Below are positions 1 to 9,695 of a stretch of DNA of 64,000 bases, in pieces. Origin of the DNA: Lachnoclostridium sp. UBA2905 (lineage in GTDB: Bacteria; Bacillota; Clostridia; Lachnospirales; Lachnospiraceae); contig DEDL01000008.1 of NCBI GenBank assembly GCA_002349525.1, positions 1 through 64,000 of the forward strand, read 5' to 3'. Within the stretch, counting starts at the first letter, position 1, and each line of letters starts with the position of its first letter. Made by a program: the position numbers and the translations under genes. Below the pieces are notes generated by a model. It saw only the letters and a list, made by a program, of their open reading frames with translations, was not told where the DNA came from and made no database searches.

Positions 1-29
1 AGAAGTGGGAGTCTTCTCCGACTGAGATG
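1..29 (+). repeat. Right-end fragment of dispersed IS200/IS605-like repeat
   Basis: The first bases match the terminal part of the repeats ending near 7846 and 16160: the AGAAGTGGGAGTCTTCTCCG block followed by ACTGAGAT. The rest of the copy lies outside the window. It directly abuts a piece of IS1380-family transposase, as the copy at 15.9 kb also does. Confidence 0.7.
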
Positions 30-145
30 AACCATGATTTATCTTCGATTAGAATGTCTAAGTTTTCAGCAGCATCATTTCCTGCATCCATACGGATCAA
101 TAATTGATTGTCTGTCAGTTGATGTCCAATCCGCAGGGTTTGCTT
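30..145 (-). pseudogene. IS1380-family transposase, internal fragment
   Basis: Read on the minus strand, one frame is open across this stretch and gives a peptide containing LLIRMDAGNDAAENLDILIE. This matches the central part of IS1380-group DDE transposases, where a typical segment is LLIRLDSGNDAAEN. No start or stop of the original gene remains. One side ends at the repeat fragment at 1-29, the other at a histidine kinase remnant. The same family is represented by a larger broken copy at 15.1-16.5 kb, which has lost this central part. The family call is from recognised motifs; no alignment was run. Confidence 0.7.
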
Positions 146-148
146 TAA

Positions 149-547
149 AACTTAGAGAATGCTTATGATTCATTTCTGATTCTTTCGGTAATATTATGCA
201 TTATATTCGTAATTAACATTGGCATACTGTATTACGATTTTACTTACGAAAAAAAGATACAAATGCTTGCATCATACGAAAAAAATCAGTCAATATACGA
301 AGATCTTATAAATGATATTCGTTCTAACCAACACGAATATACCATTCGCAATCCTTCCGACAAAATGTATACTCCAATGGAAGTAGATGAATTCTTCAAG
401 AAAAAATATACAACCAAAAAAGGACAGTCGCATGGATATGGTTTATACAATCTACTTTCAAATGTAATAAAAAATGATGGCATGATATCTGCTGACTGCG
501 TATATTTTGCCGAGAAAAACTGGATGGTATTTGAGCTTGTAATATAA
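149..547 (+). pseudogene. AgrC-like GHKL histidine kinase, internally deleted remnant
   Basis: The frame is open from 149, just after a TAA at 146-148. It reads a hydrophobic segment (ILSVILCIIFVINIGILYY), a linker, and the phosphoacceptor region IRSNQHEY typical of GHKL quorum-sensing kinases. It then jumps straight to the end of the ATPase domain, with the G-box HGYGLYNL and a normal C-terminus ending at 547. About 100 residues that should separate the H-box from the G-box, including the N-box, are missing. The front of the gene is cut off by the IS1380 fragment. An ATG at 263 could start a 94-residue product, but it would lack ATP-binding residues. A dead relative of the kinase at 11.5 kb is the best reading. 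Confidence 0.7.
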
Positions 548-553
548 ATCCTT

Positions 554-2254
554 TTACAACCCCTGTCCTATCAGCACCTTTTTCCCTTCAAATGCAAAGC
601 CGTAGCTTCTAATCCTGTCCCTTGCTATCCCTCTTTCCACAAGGTTTTCGGCATACTTCTTTTCCTCTATCTGGGCAAGGGCAGCCTGTACGGTGTCTCG
701 CAGCGATGCTTCATCATCCTCATCATGAACCTTGAATTCTATTATTATCGCATCATGTTCATCAGGATTCTTAGGTTCTATCACAATATCATATCTGCCA
801 TAACCGCTTTCTCTGTTTGATGTTATGACATAATCTCTCCTTAACTCGACTATAAGTCCGAGTACAAATCCGTGATAAAACTTTTCAGGTTCTGCTCCGC
901 ATGGGCCCTTTCCTGTGTCAAAGTAACTGAACGTTCTTAGCGCTACATTGTTCATGTATGCGTTCATTTCCTTTAGTCTGCCTGCAAGAAGTGATTTGAT
1001 AAAGTCATTATATTCTGCTTTAGCACCATTAAACCAGCCTCTTATCATTTCCAAAAACATTATTCTTACTTCGTTATTGGTTATTTGAAGTTCGTATTTG
1101 GCTTCTTCATCACCAATTAATTCCTGTCTTTCATAGCTGATTACTTTTAAATAACCGCTTGCAAGAAGCAGACTCCATATGGCAGATTCATTGTTGTCAA
1201 GGTAGTTATATACTACCTGTTCGTCAATCGGTGTATATATGCATTGACCTTCTATAAGGTTTTCAAATGTTTCTTTTGTTCTGTAACCACTTTCTCTTAC
1301 AAGCTTATTTACAAGTCCATTACTGCTTGAGTTAGCCCAGTATACATCATACTTTCCCTTATCAATAAAATTAATTATTGACCACGGATTGTATATATCA
1401 GTATGCTTTCCAAATGTGAAGCCGTCATACCATCTCTTTACTTTCTCTTTTTCTTCTCCATAACCACATTCGTCAAGTGCCGCAAATACCTCTTCTTCGG
1501 CAAAACCAAAGGCTGTAGCATATTTATCTGATGTTGTTGTTACAACCTCCAGGTTATTAAGATCCGAAAATATGGATTCCTTACTTACTCTCGTTATTCC
1601 TGTCATTATGCCTCTTTCAAGGTATGGGTTAGTCTTAAAGGTAGAATTAAAAAGGCTTCTTGTAAATGCCGCAAGCTCATCCCAGAATCCATTTATATAG
1701 GCTTCCTGCATAGGAGTGTCGTATTCGTCAAGGAGGATGATTACCTTCTTGCCGTAATAACGATAGAGAAAATCTGACAACTGATATAATGATAATGCTG
1801 CGTCACTATCATCCATTTCTTCAGAAACACGCCTGAAATATCTTTTGTCCAGTTCTCCAAGCAATCCGCTTTCCAACAAAAAATCATTTTTATGATATAA
1901 TTTCGCAATTAATTGACACATCGTTTTCCTTATGCTTTTATAATTTCGCTCCTTAATATTGGCAAATGACAGATAAATAACCGGATACGTACCCTGCAGT
2001 TCTCTGTATTTCTCATCATTCCATATTTCAAGTCCTTCAAACAAGCTTCCCTTATCTGCATGATTGACCGAGAAGAAATAATCAAGCATACTCATGTTAA
2101 GTGTCTTTCCAAAACGGCGGGGTCTTGTGATGAGGGTAACATCATCACCGCTTTCCCACCATTCTTTTATAAATGAAGTTTTATCAATATAAAAATATTT
2201 ACCTTCAATTAATTTATCAAAATCCTGTATACCTATCGCAACTGTTCTCGCCAT
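554..2254 (-). CDS. AAA-ATPase-like / PD-(D/E)XK nuclease-like protein
   Basis: The 566-residue product belongs to the AAA-ATPase_like plus PDDEXK_9 (DUF1703) family, which often occurs in many copies in gut Clostridia and Bacteroidetes. The N-terminal domain has the family hallmark TRPRRFGKT near residues 42-50 (a variant P-loop) and a Walker-B-like VIILLDEYDTP near 170. The C-terminal domain carries GRYDIVIEP and, about 14 residues later, IIIEFKV, the D...ExK core of the PD-(D/E)XK fold. Length is normal for the family. A Shine-Dalgarno site (GGGAGGG) lies just before the ATG. A structured repeat begins 27 bases upstream of the start. The cellular role of the family is unknown; a nuclease role linked to mobile DNA or defence is a guess. 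Confidence 0.85.
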   Translation of the reverse strand: MARTVAIGIQDFDKLIEGKYFYIDKTSFIKEWWESGDDVTLITRPRRFGKTLNMSMLDYFFSVNHADKGSLFEGLEIWNDEKYRELQGTYPVIYLSFANIKERNYKSIRKTMCQLIAKLYHKNDFLLESGLLGELDKRYFRRVSEEMDDSDAALSLYQLSDFLYRYYGKKVIILLDEYDTPMQEAYINGFWDELAAFTRSLFNSTFKTNPYLERGIMTGITRVSKESIFSDLNNLEVVTTTSDKYATAFGFAEEEVFAALDECGYGEEKEKVKRWYDGFTFGKHTDIYNPWSIINFIDKGKYDVYWANSSSNGLVNKLVRESGYRTKETFENLIEGQCIYTPIDEQVVYNYLDNNESAIWSLLLASGYLKVISYERQELIGDEEAKYELQITNNEVRIMFLEMIRGWFNGAKAEYNDFIKSLLAGRLKEMNAYMNNVALRTFSYFDTGKGPCGAEPEKFYHGFVLGLIVELRRDYVITSNRESGYGRYDIVIEPKNPDEHDAIIIEFKVHDEDDEASLRDTVQAALAQIEEKKYAENLVERGIARDRIRSYGFAFEGKKVLIGQGL

Positions 2255-2280
2255 ATCTTACCCTCCCTCAAATAGATATT

Positions 2281-2458
2281 CAAGTACGCCTCGGCATACT
2301 TGCCGGCGAGATGCGCGTCGCACATCGTGCGACAAAATACATATGCGCATCTTCGCCTCTCCGTTCCACTCCGGTCGGTGCTAAGCAATCGTCCCCCGGA
2401 CGATTAGCACCCGCCGAAGGCTTTTATTTCAGTGGGAGATTGTACTCCCACTGAGATA
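2281..2458 (+). repeat. Dispersed structured repeat, family A (copy A1)
   Basis: The copy starts with hairpin CAAGTACG/CATACTTG (one mismatch). Next comes a long stem GATGCGC/GCGCATC enclosing the perfect hairpin GTCGCAC-ATC-GTGCGAC. Then follow GTGCTAA..TCGTCC pairing with GGACGATTAGCAC, and a terminal hairpin AGTGGGAG-ATTGTA-CTCCCACT followed by GAGATA. It is preceded by TTCAA at one end, like copies A2 and A3, and is shorter than those at the right end. It fills most of the 377-base gap between the flanking genes. I see nothing else in that gap. Confidence 0.75.
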
Positions 2459-2631
2459 TCAATAAGGAATATAAACATTATTACAATAAGTATACAGGAT
2501 TTATAATTAAATGACAACGGAATATCTGCAACTTGTAAACAGCTGTCTTACTCATCTTAGTAAATAGTTCATTCAAGAATCCTGCCCCCATCAATCTCAT
2601 ATATCTTATCACATATATAAGAAATAGTAAT

Positions 2632-2892
2632 TTATAAGATGGTGTATTCGGTCCATTCACCTGATAAATTTGATCTAACTTGTCCATAACAGTATGCATA
2701 CTCGCCATATCCAGAATAGTTTTTGGCGGTTACAGTTTTTGAAGTTGCAGATTTAGTATATATGCCATGTATTGTCCAAATTGTTGGATGAACATTTACT
2801 GTTTTTGTTGTCCCAGCACTAACAAAAAGTGTGCTGTCTGACGATATGCAGAATAATAACATACATATTACAATTGCTAATTTCTTTTTCAT
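2632..2892 (-). CDS. Small secreted protein of unknown function
   Basis: The 86-residue product begins with a clear signal peptide: MKKK, a hydrophobic stretch, then SAGTTK around residues 26-30. The predicted mature part is about 58 residues, rich in Thr, Tyr and Gly, with a single Cys (YAYCYGQV). The start is supported by GGGGAGGA eight bases before the ATG. It begins 24 bases after the stop of the leucine-rich-repeat lipoprotein gene on the same strand, so the two may be co-transcribed. I do not recognise the family. It could be a secreted peptide or bacteriocin-like factor, but no leader or export gene is adjacent. Confidence 0.6.
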   Translation of the reverse strand: MKKKLAIVICMLLFCISSDSTLFVSAGTTKTVNVHPTIWTIHGIYTKSATSKTVTAKNYSGYGEYAYCYGQVRSNLSGEWTEYTIL

Positions 2893-2916
2893 TGCGATTC
2901 CTCCCCTAATTTTAAA

Positions 2917-4328
2917 TCATTCTACATTCCAGTGCCCTAAACGTTCTATACATTCATCATTACCACATTTATACATACGATAAATTTCTCTATAATCATT
3001 GTCAGCATTTTTTGGCACATATATTGAATCACATAAAGGTAATGGTGCCACCCCCTCTTCATCTAACACTATTTCTGGAACTTTTTCATTTTGAAAATGA
3101 AAATCCTTATAATAGCAATTAATATTTGCTCCATCTATTTTTGATAAATTTTTTGAAGCATATATTGTATTCAAATCACCTTTATAATTTATTACACTAT
3201 TATTCTTATCAAGTCTGGTTACTTTATCGCTCATTATATATTTTGAGTTTTGGGATTTTCCTTCTGCAATAGCAACAACTAAAGAACCATCCCTCTTATC
3301 ATATATTGTGTGACCATCTTTTCCATAGGCTTCGCTATTTTTATCTACTGTTATATTATGAATTTCATTTTTTCTTGAATAACTATAATCTTTCTTATGA
3401 ACCATAGAAAATGCTTGCTCCTCTATCTTTATTACGGATGCAGGAATCTTTATATTATCCATCTTACAATTAGCAAATGCTCTGGTACCTATTACCTGAA
3501 TTGTATTGGGAATTTCAAAATTATCATCTCTGGCGAAACAGTATACAAGTGCATTATCTTTTTTCTCATCACAAACTTATCATATACTTTAAAGTTTTCT
3601 GAATTCTCATCTATAAATATATTCTCTATAGCTTTGCAACCTGAAAATGCTGAAGCATCAATGTCTTCGATTGTTATAGGCAATTCAACTTTTTTAAGAC
3701 TGTCACACCCAAAACACATTTCTTTGCTAATGTATGTTATTCCTTCATTAAGTGTTATGTTTTCCAAATTACTCATATACGCAAATGTACATTCTTTTAT
3801 ATCAGTTATAGTCCGTGGAAGCTCTATGTTTTTTACTTTAGATGACAAATCCTGATATTGTCTTTTTCCCTCAAAATAAACTTCTTCTCCAAATACATTT
3901 CTTCCATCAGCTGCTATTTCACTACATTCGTCAAACACTTCCTCTAAAACTGCACCTATACAAGTGACAATTTTTCCATTTATCTCTTCCGGAATCCTTA
4001 ATGTTGATGCATTATTTGAATCAGCAATATCTATATGATATATGTACGCACATTTTCCATCCTTTGATGCATATACATCATAAGTAAATGCACCGATAGT
4101 TTGCGATTCACTTTCTATAGTATTCCATTCGTTAGCATCATCTATTTCAACGCATTCCTCAATCTTCTCCTGTGCATTTTCTTCAACTATCTCCTCTATT
4201 CTTTCAGTAGCTACAGGCAAATTACTATTGGACAAAATATTATCAGCACCCGTATTTGCTCCACATCCTATTAACAAAAATAAAATTGCTACAATAAGAA
4301 AGGATAATTTAATCTCTTTTTCAAACAT
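2917..4328 (-). pseudogene. BspA-type leucine-rich-repeat lipoprotein, frameshifted
   Basis: A lipoprotein signal (LFLLIGCGAN, lipobox LIGC) begins at the ATG at 4328, chosen because GGAGGT sits seven bases before it; an ATG at 4370 has no such site. An acidic linker follows, then BspA-type repeats (LRR_5) such as ITDIKECTFAYMSNLENITL and GITYISKEMCFGCDSLKKVEL. The frame breaks in a run of six A bases at about 3555-3562. Adding one A restores a continuous protein that runs through FEIPNTIQVIGTRAFANC into the second open frame, which ends at 2917. The restored protein is about 470 residues and would be a surface LRR protein. The break could be real decay, phase variation or a homopolymer sequencing error. 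Confidence 0.75.
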
Positions 4329-4528
4329 ACTACAGACCTCCAAAGTCGTTGTTGTATTTACTTGTTGCAAGTAAATGGACAGCTTAGTTTAGATATGTCT
4401 TTTTCAAAACTATAAAAATTAACACTATTTGGAGAAACTAATGAAAATTCATATAAACCTCTTAACCTAAAATCATTTGAATGCCCTTGAATATTGACAA
4501 GTACGTCGAGGCGTACTTGAACGTGCCG

Positions 4529-5647
4529 TTAGGCGCATGCTATTATTCTTTTTCCTTCGTCTCTTATATTCAGCGCCGCATTATAATCCCTGTTCATTCT
4601 GTTGCCACATTCACATTCGTACACTCGATCTGACAATAATAAGTTTGACTTTATACTTCCACAGCAGCTGCACTTCTTACTCGATGGAAAGAATCTGTCT
4701 ATGACTATCAGCCTCTTATTCTGTCGTTCCATTTTATACTTCAGCATTGCACAAAACATTCCATAACCGTTATCCATAACACTTTTCCCAAAGTTAAGGC
4801 ACTGGCTCATTGCTTTCATATCAATGTCCTCTACGGCAACTGCATCATAAGTATCTGCTATCTTCCTGCTTAATTTGTGAAGATAATCTTTTCTCTGGTT
4901 CTTTATTCTCCTGTGACATCTTGCAACACGGATTTTCTGCTTTTTGTAGTTTTTACTTCCTTTCACACAGTGCGAAAGCCTGCGTTGTTCTCTCTTAAGT
5001 CTTGCTTCCTGTTGTCTGTAAAATCCGGGATAATCACACTCTGTTCCGTCAGACAATACAGCAAGTCCGTGCATTGCATAATCTATTCCAAGTACATCAG
5101 CGTGTTCTGCATCTATATGTTCTGCTTGGTTCTCACAGCTTTCATATTCATACAGAATACTTGCATAATAGTCTCCGGAACTCTCTCTTGATACTGTTAC
5201 TGACTTGAGCCTGTATCCATCTGACGGTAATTCTCTGTGAATAACAATCCTTATATTCTTTATCTTAGGTAATGTAAGTCTGTTCCCATTCAGCTTTATA
5301 TTGTTATTGACCATGTTAGTCGTATAACTTTGTCTGCTGCGATGCTTTGACTTGAAGCTAGGGAATCCCATATCTTTTCTGTCAAAAAAGTTTTTGAATG
5401 CTATGCCAAGATGAAGACCTTCATTACACAGGGCAAGTGAATCCACTTCCTTAAGCCATGGATTAGCCTTTTTATATCCCGCAGGAGTAATCTTCAACAT
5501 TCTGTTATTCTTTTTATACTCTTCTATCTTATCAGCCAGCATACTGTTGTATATAAACCTGCAGCAGCCAAAGGTTTTTCCAATCATTATCTTTTGCTCT
5601 TCATTTGGATATATTCTGAACTTGTAAGCAGTGTTATTCTTCGGCAT
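4529..5647 (-). CDS. tnpB: TnpB, RNA-guided nuclease of IS200/IS605 elements
   Basis: The product of about 372 residues has the normal length and all expected parts of TnpB, the ancestor of Cas12. These are an N-terminal helix-turn-helix (AYKFRIYPNEEQK), RuvC Asp in VLGIDYAMHG, Glu in VAVEDIDM, a zinc ribbon (CSCCG...CECG) and the last Asp in NRDYNAALNI. All three catalytic acids are present, so the nuclease looks functional. The ATG at 5647 is preferred (AGGGTGAT before it) over a GTG at 5656. The start overlaps the tnpA stop by 14 bases. A guide RNA in such elements is made from the end of tnpB plus the following element end, here about 4498-4650. TnpB itself does not catalyse transposition; it helps retain the element by cutting the empty donor site. 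Confidence 0.92.
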   Translation of the reverse strand: MPKNNTAYKFRIYPNEEQKIMIGKTFGCCRFIYNSMLADKIEEYKKNNRMLKITPAGYKKANPWLKEVDSLALCNEGLHLGIAFKNFFDRKDMGFPSFKSKHRSRQSYTTNMVNNNIKLNGNRLTLPKIKNIRIVIHRELPSDGYRLKSVTVSRESSGDYYASILYEYESCENQAEHIDAEHADVLGIDYAMHGLAVLSDGTECDYPGFYRQQEARLKREQRRLSHCVKGSKNYKKQKIRVARCHRRIKNQRKDYLHKLSRKIADTYDAVAVEDIDMKAMSQCLNFGKSVMDNGYGMFCAMLKYKMERQNKRLIVIDRFFPSSKKCSCCGSIKSNLLLSDRVYECECGNRMNRDYNAALNIRDEGKRIIACA

Positions 5648-5956
5648 TCTTATCACCCTGACTTTCGATATACTGTCTGATTACTTCGATTGGAGCTCCA
5701 CCTGCTGTGAACAGACAAAAACTCTGACTCCAAAAACATTCTTTCCACAGCTTTTCGCGAATCTCAGGATATTCTTTTTAATGATGCGACTGCTGGCACT
5801 CTTATATGCATTGATAAACTTACTAATCTCACTTTTAGGTTGTGCCCGAAACATTGCATGCACATGATCTTCATCGTGATTCCATTCATCCAGGGTAATA
5901 CCATATTTAGGAGATATATACTCAAATATATGTCTTGCCCTGTCTGATATATCCTT
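5634..5956 (-). pseudogene. tnpA: TnpA (Y1 transposase) of IS200/IS605, truncated and frameshifted
   Basis: The open frame starts only after a TGA at 5957-5959 and reads ISDRARHIFEYISPKYG, then EWNHDEDHVHAMFRAQPKSE, the IS200-type HUH motif region (HVH). Next is ISKFINAYKSASSRIIKK. In the A-rich run near 5790 the frame slips; adding one A restores EYPEIREKLWKECFWSQSFC and LFTAGGAPIEVIRQYIESQG to a stop at 5634. The first 25-30 residues, including the usual YRR motif, are missing. The protein is therefore dead, and the element could move only if another TnpA acts on it. Confidence 0.85.
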
Positions 5957-6124
5957 TCAACTGATTATAACATATTTTTCGTGATAGAACAAGTGTTCTT
6001 TTTTTATTTTTTTGTAATTCATCCCGCCACCTATAGAGGATGGGGGAATTCTTACTTGACTTAGTTAAATTATAGGATGTGTACAGATTGTCATTTTAAA
6101 TTCATTTGTACACATCCCAATTGG

Positions 6125-6319
6125 TTATCTGCTGTATTTCACCAGCTTAATTCCCTCTTTATCTCCACAAGTCTTGTACACATTGCTGTCCTCAAATTTT
6201 ACATAAAAAGTATTATTATCTTTAACACAGATTTCTGCTGCACCATATTCATGCCCAAAATATTCGTCCTTAGTTCCATCATAGTTTTCTTCAAGGCAAA
6301 GCACTATCTCCCACCCCAC
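6125..6319 (-). CDS. Short hypothetical ORF, possibly a gene fragment
   Basis: A 64-residue frame with a GTG start candidate and no convincing ribosome site; an in-frame TGA lies 24 bases upstream. The product is acidic (CLEENYDGTKDEYFGHEYG) and has no signal peptide or recognised domain. It lies between the IS605 element end and a secreted-protein gene, all on the minus strand. It may be the tail of a lost protein. Confidence that it is translated is low. Confidence 0.3.
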   Translation of the reverse strand: MGWEIVLCLEENYDGTKDEYFGHEYGAAEICVKDNNTFYVKFEDSNVYKTCGDKEGIKLVKYSR

Positions 6320-6385
6320 TTTACCTTCTTCTGAACTTCACTTCACAAAACCGTCACAAAAATCTACAAGTATAAGCAGCTGATA

Positions 6386-7402
6386 TTATTCTATATTTTT
6401 ACTGTTCTTATATATAACATTTTTTAATATTGAATTGTCATAATTTGCAAACAACATATACAAATCTCCGTTATCAAACATTCCAAAATTATCCATATTC
6501 AATTCTTCGCCAAGCGGGGGATTGAATATATTGTCGTTACTTCCATCATATATTAACTCAAACTCATTACTCTTATTTTTGTTCAGTCGGAATATACCCT
6601 TTTTGTTTATTAGATATATATACTTACCTTTAATCACAGTACCACCAAAATTGTATGGTGTAGTATATTCATTTTTCCATGGATGTGCATCAACAATAAA
6701 ATCTTCCTTAGTACATGGCAACTGATAACTATTCAATAATTTTTTACCATCTAACGAATACTCTTTTATAAAACATTTCTTACCATATTCGCAACGATAC
6801 AGACTATTTCCTAAATACGTATATCTGTCATCCACACTAATATTTTTACTGTTTACAACTTTATTTTTCTTTATATCATATGTCTGAATATACTTTTTCT
6901 GATTGTTCTTTTTATCAGCAGTACGCATCAAATAATATATTTTATTTCCCTTTACTTTCAAGTCATATATTGCTACTTTTTTTATTTTAGCTTTATTTTC
7001 ATATTTGGGCTTTATAGAATATGTTTTTTCCACTTTACCCTTTTTATCCATAATGCTTATAGTTATTTTCTTATTCTTTTCAGACCGGGCATAGAGCCTT
7101 GATTCTTTCCAGACTATCGGTATTACCTCACCTTTTTTCTTTATAACATTTTCTGTAACATTTCCTTCCTCTGACACAAAAGTAATACTTATCTTCGATT
7201 CCTTATTTTTCCCTTTTGATATTTTATTGTTTATTGTAACAATACTGTTACCTTCTACGAATGCATTGCTATCAAAATTAACAATGCGATTTGTGACGAG
7301 TTCTCTTGGAGTATACACCTCTGCTGCACATGCATTTTTATATCCACCCGTACACATAATACCTAGCAAAATTGACGTTATTATGATTTTTCCTTTTTTC
7401 AT
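6386..7402 (-). CDS. Secreted protein of unknown function, possible beta-propeller
   Basis: The 338-residue product starts with a signal peptide (MKKGKIIITSILLGIMC..., cleavage likely after ACAAE near residue 27) and a strong ribosome site (AGGAGG eight bases before the ATG). The mature part is Lys- and Asn-rich, with recurring short beta-strand patterns such as KGNKIYYLMR, KGKYIYLINKKGIFRLNK and NGDLYMLFANYD. These resemble the strand repeats of extracellular beta-propeller sensors in Firmicutes. I cannot assign a family. It lies alone between two repeat-bearing gaps. The 454-base gap upstream holds its promoter region, with nothing definite visible, and then repeat copy A2. Confidence 0.7.
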   Translation of the reverse strand: MKKGKIIITSILLGIMCTGGYKNACAAEVYTPRELVTNRIVNFDSNAFVEGNSIVTINNKISKGKNKESKISITFVSEEGNVTENVIKKKGEVIPIVWKESRLYARSEKNKKITISIMDKKGKVEKTYSIKPKYENKAKIKKVAIYDLKVKGNKIYYLMRTADKKNNQKKYIQTYDIKKNKVVNSKNISVDDRYTYLGNSLYRCEYGKKCFIKEYSLDGKKLLNSYQLPCTKEDFIVDAHPWKNEYTTPYNFGGTVIKGKYIYLINKKGIFRLNKNKSNEFELIYDGSNDNIFNPPLGEELNMDNFGMFDNGDLYMLFANYDNSILKNVIYKNSKNIE

Positions 7403-7612
7403 TCTAATTCCTCCTAATTTTTAATAATTCATAGGCATTTGTAAAACGCTACAAGCCGCAAAAATACGGCATTTCTCATGCAAAAACAAATAACCCCTCA
7501 CCAGATATGGTGTAATAGATTTAATAAGAAATCATTAACCATAACCCAAAAAATGTTATTTTGATACCATATAAACAACTTCTCTAGCAGATATTTTTCA
7601 GATTACCAAATT

Positions 7613-7846
7613 CAATAACGCCTCGGCGTTATTGACGGCGAGATGCACGTCGCATGATTTATGCTACATCTTCATCTGCGCATTCCTGCCTCTCCGTTCC
7701 ACTTCGGTCGGTGCTTAACAATCGTCCACTGGACGATTAGCACCCGCCGGAGGCTTTTATCTCATTCGAAGATTATGCTCCCACTGAGACTAGCTTGTAT
7801 CTTCACTCGCCACTTATAGAAGTGGGAATCTTCTCCGACTGAGATA
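7613..7846 (+). repeat. Dispersed structured repeat, family A (copy A2)
   Basis: Full-length copy, closely matching A3 at 15.9 kb from the CCTCGG loop to the final GACTGAGAT. Its first hairpin is CAATAACG/CGTTATTG, where A3 has CAAGTACG/CGTACTTG: both arms changed together and pairing is kept. The right end has the hairpin CCACTT-ATAG-AAGTGG. TTCAA spans the left boundary. It ends about 10 bases from the stop of the mosaic ORF at 7857. Confidence 0.8.
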
Positions 7847-7856
7847 AAAAATACAA

Positions 7857-9695
7857 TTAATCAGCATAACTTAATCTATGAATTCTGCTACTATAAGTAT
7901 TAAAATCAATTCCATTACAACTTATTTTTGAAAAAGAATACAGTCTTTCAAGTTTAAATTTAGTTGAATATCCCTGAATATCATATTCTTCAAAACTTGG
8001 CGGACAATTTCCGTTCCATATTGCTAAAATCTCAGCACATGCTTTTTGAGCACAAGTCCACCTACTTCGGCAACAACTTGTATCATCAGCCCTATTATAA
8101 TAATTCTCTCCCGATATATTATCAGTATGGGCTATTTTAAATTCTCCAGTAGTTCCAGCAATAGGATATCTACCATGACTATACCATTTACCATTACGCA
8201 ATTCCCAAGACTTGTGAGCAAATGTATCCGCCACTACATGCATTGCAACACCCATCATTATCAATGCTGCGTTTTTGTTATTATATGGGTATTGACCATT
8301 TAACATTACTTTAATCTCGCCCTCACCTAACCATCTACGTACAGTTTCGCATTCATTATTTGCCCCAGGATTACCATCTGGATAACCTATATACATAGAA
8401 CTATTATGTCCATACTTTCTACACCAAAGGGACATATTCATAATCTGTTCATATACTTTTACATAATTATGATCACCCATTGCATGAAGCATCTTATGGC
8501 TTGGATAAACTTTTGGCGAACAATAATCATCCGGGGCTCTTGAACCTAATTTTACGATTTCAATTTGTGTTGAAGTTAATCCTCCTGCACTATTAGAAGC
8601 GTATGTAACAGTACTTTCATGTTTTGATCTGCTCCATCTTCCTTCTACTTCCTCAGAATAATCATCTGCTTCATCAGTATTCTCAAATTCCTCTATAATA
8701 TCTTCTGCATCCGCACCCTCTGTATACTGTTCGTTGTATTCATCATATATCTTACATGCATATTCATAATCTACCAAAGAATATTCTTTTCCATCTTCTC
8801 CTGTCACTGTTTTTGCGCTTGCCTTAAGAAGATTTCTTATATATTCTGCGGATTTTGTAAAATTCTTCTGCCATAACAAACTTGCTATGGCTGTAACATG
8901 TGGAACTGCAAAACTTGTTCCACTGCTTATACACTCTGAATCTAACCAACCGGTAGTTTTAATATACTCACCGGGTGCTAACAGTTCAAGTTCATCACCG
9001 GTTGATGTCATATCTGACAATGTTCCTTCCGGTGTTACTGCACCTACCGCAACTACCTCATCATAAGCCGCCGGGTATTCCACATTGCCTTCTTCTGAAC
9101 TTCCACCATTACCTGAAGAAGCAATCATCAGTATACCTGCTCTTTTTGCTCTCCTGATAGCATTGTGTAATGTAACAGAGTCTCCTTTTCTACCAAAGCT
9201 CATGTTTATTATATTTAGTTTGTATAATACAACCACCACAACTTCAATTAATTGATATATGACACTCCAGACAATCAAATTCTTGATACCACATGATGAA
9301 TACTGAACAAATATACTAATAATAACTAATGATGTCATAGCTTTTAACTTAAATCGTACCTTCTGAAGTTCACTATATTCCATCCTGTGTTCAGTATTAA
9401 TAGGGGTCGTAAACCATATTTCAATAATACATAGCCATAGAACAATTGCAACAGCATATTGTGGAAGCAGTATTCTGCGTGACAAGAAAATGATGCTAAT
9501 CAATGTAACAATAGTATGCAATGAACAACCAAGAGTAGTCTTTTGATGATAACCTCCCATAAAAAAACGAATCAGCATAATATATGTATTATCGTTATTT
9601 TTAACTATTCTAAATTGTACCCACGAACCTGTAGAATTACCATTCCATAAATCCACTTCAGAAACATCTTTTGCATCTTTTGTATCTAATACCAA
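7857..9695 (-). pseudogene. Mosaic ORF: ricin lectin piece + AgrB + subtilase half + DUF6765-like
   Basis: The continuous 612-residue frame joins unrelated parts. Residues 1-40 look like a ricin-type lectin repeat (VLDTKDAK...VDLWNGN...IVKNNDNTY). Residues about 41-165 are the back of an AgrB peptidase, with its catalytic pair in FFMGGYHQKTTLGC and four to five hydrophobic segments. From NIINMSFG onward it is the C-terminal half of an S8 subtilase, with SSGNGG, the YPA motif and the Ser motif SGTSFAVPH; the Asp and His regions are absent. The end, with HVVADTFAHKSWE and AMGDHNY, resembles DUF6765/zinc-phospholipase-type proteins. A broken signal-peptide start (MRKNRFTKVVALL then stop) lies at 9706-9747. 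The protease cannot be active. The original was probably a secreted lectin-protease into which an agrB recombined. Confidence 0.7.

Larger units (their letters stand above)
4498..6063. mobile_element. IS200/IS605-family element with tnpB and broken tnpA
   Basis: The unit holds tnpB and the remains of tnpA, both on the minus strand and overlapping, the usual layout of IS605-type elements. Its tnpB-side end has the hairpin CAAGTACG/CGTACTTG (4502-4524). Its tnpA-side end has CGCCACCTATAGAGGATGGG (6023-6042), which resembles CGCCACTTATAGAAGTGGG at the right ends of the dispersed repeats. These elements transpose as single strands without inverted repeats, using such end hairpins. The exact boundaries are inferred from these matches, not from target-site duplications, which the family does not make. 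Confidence 0.6.

Noticed and set aside
2173..2454. 93-residue plus-strand ORF before the AAA-ATPase gene
   Set aside because: It runs antisense to the ATPase start and then through repeat A1; no ribosome site or known motif.
2481..2708. 75-residue minus-strand ORF
   Set aside because: Overlaps the end of the small secreted protein in another frame, has no ribosome site, and reads like non-coding AT-rich DNA.
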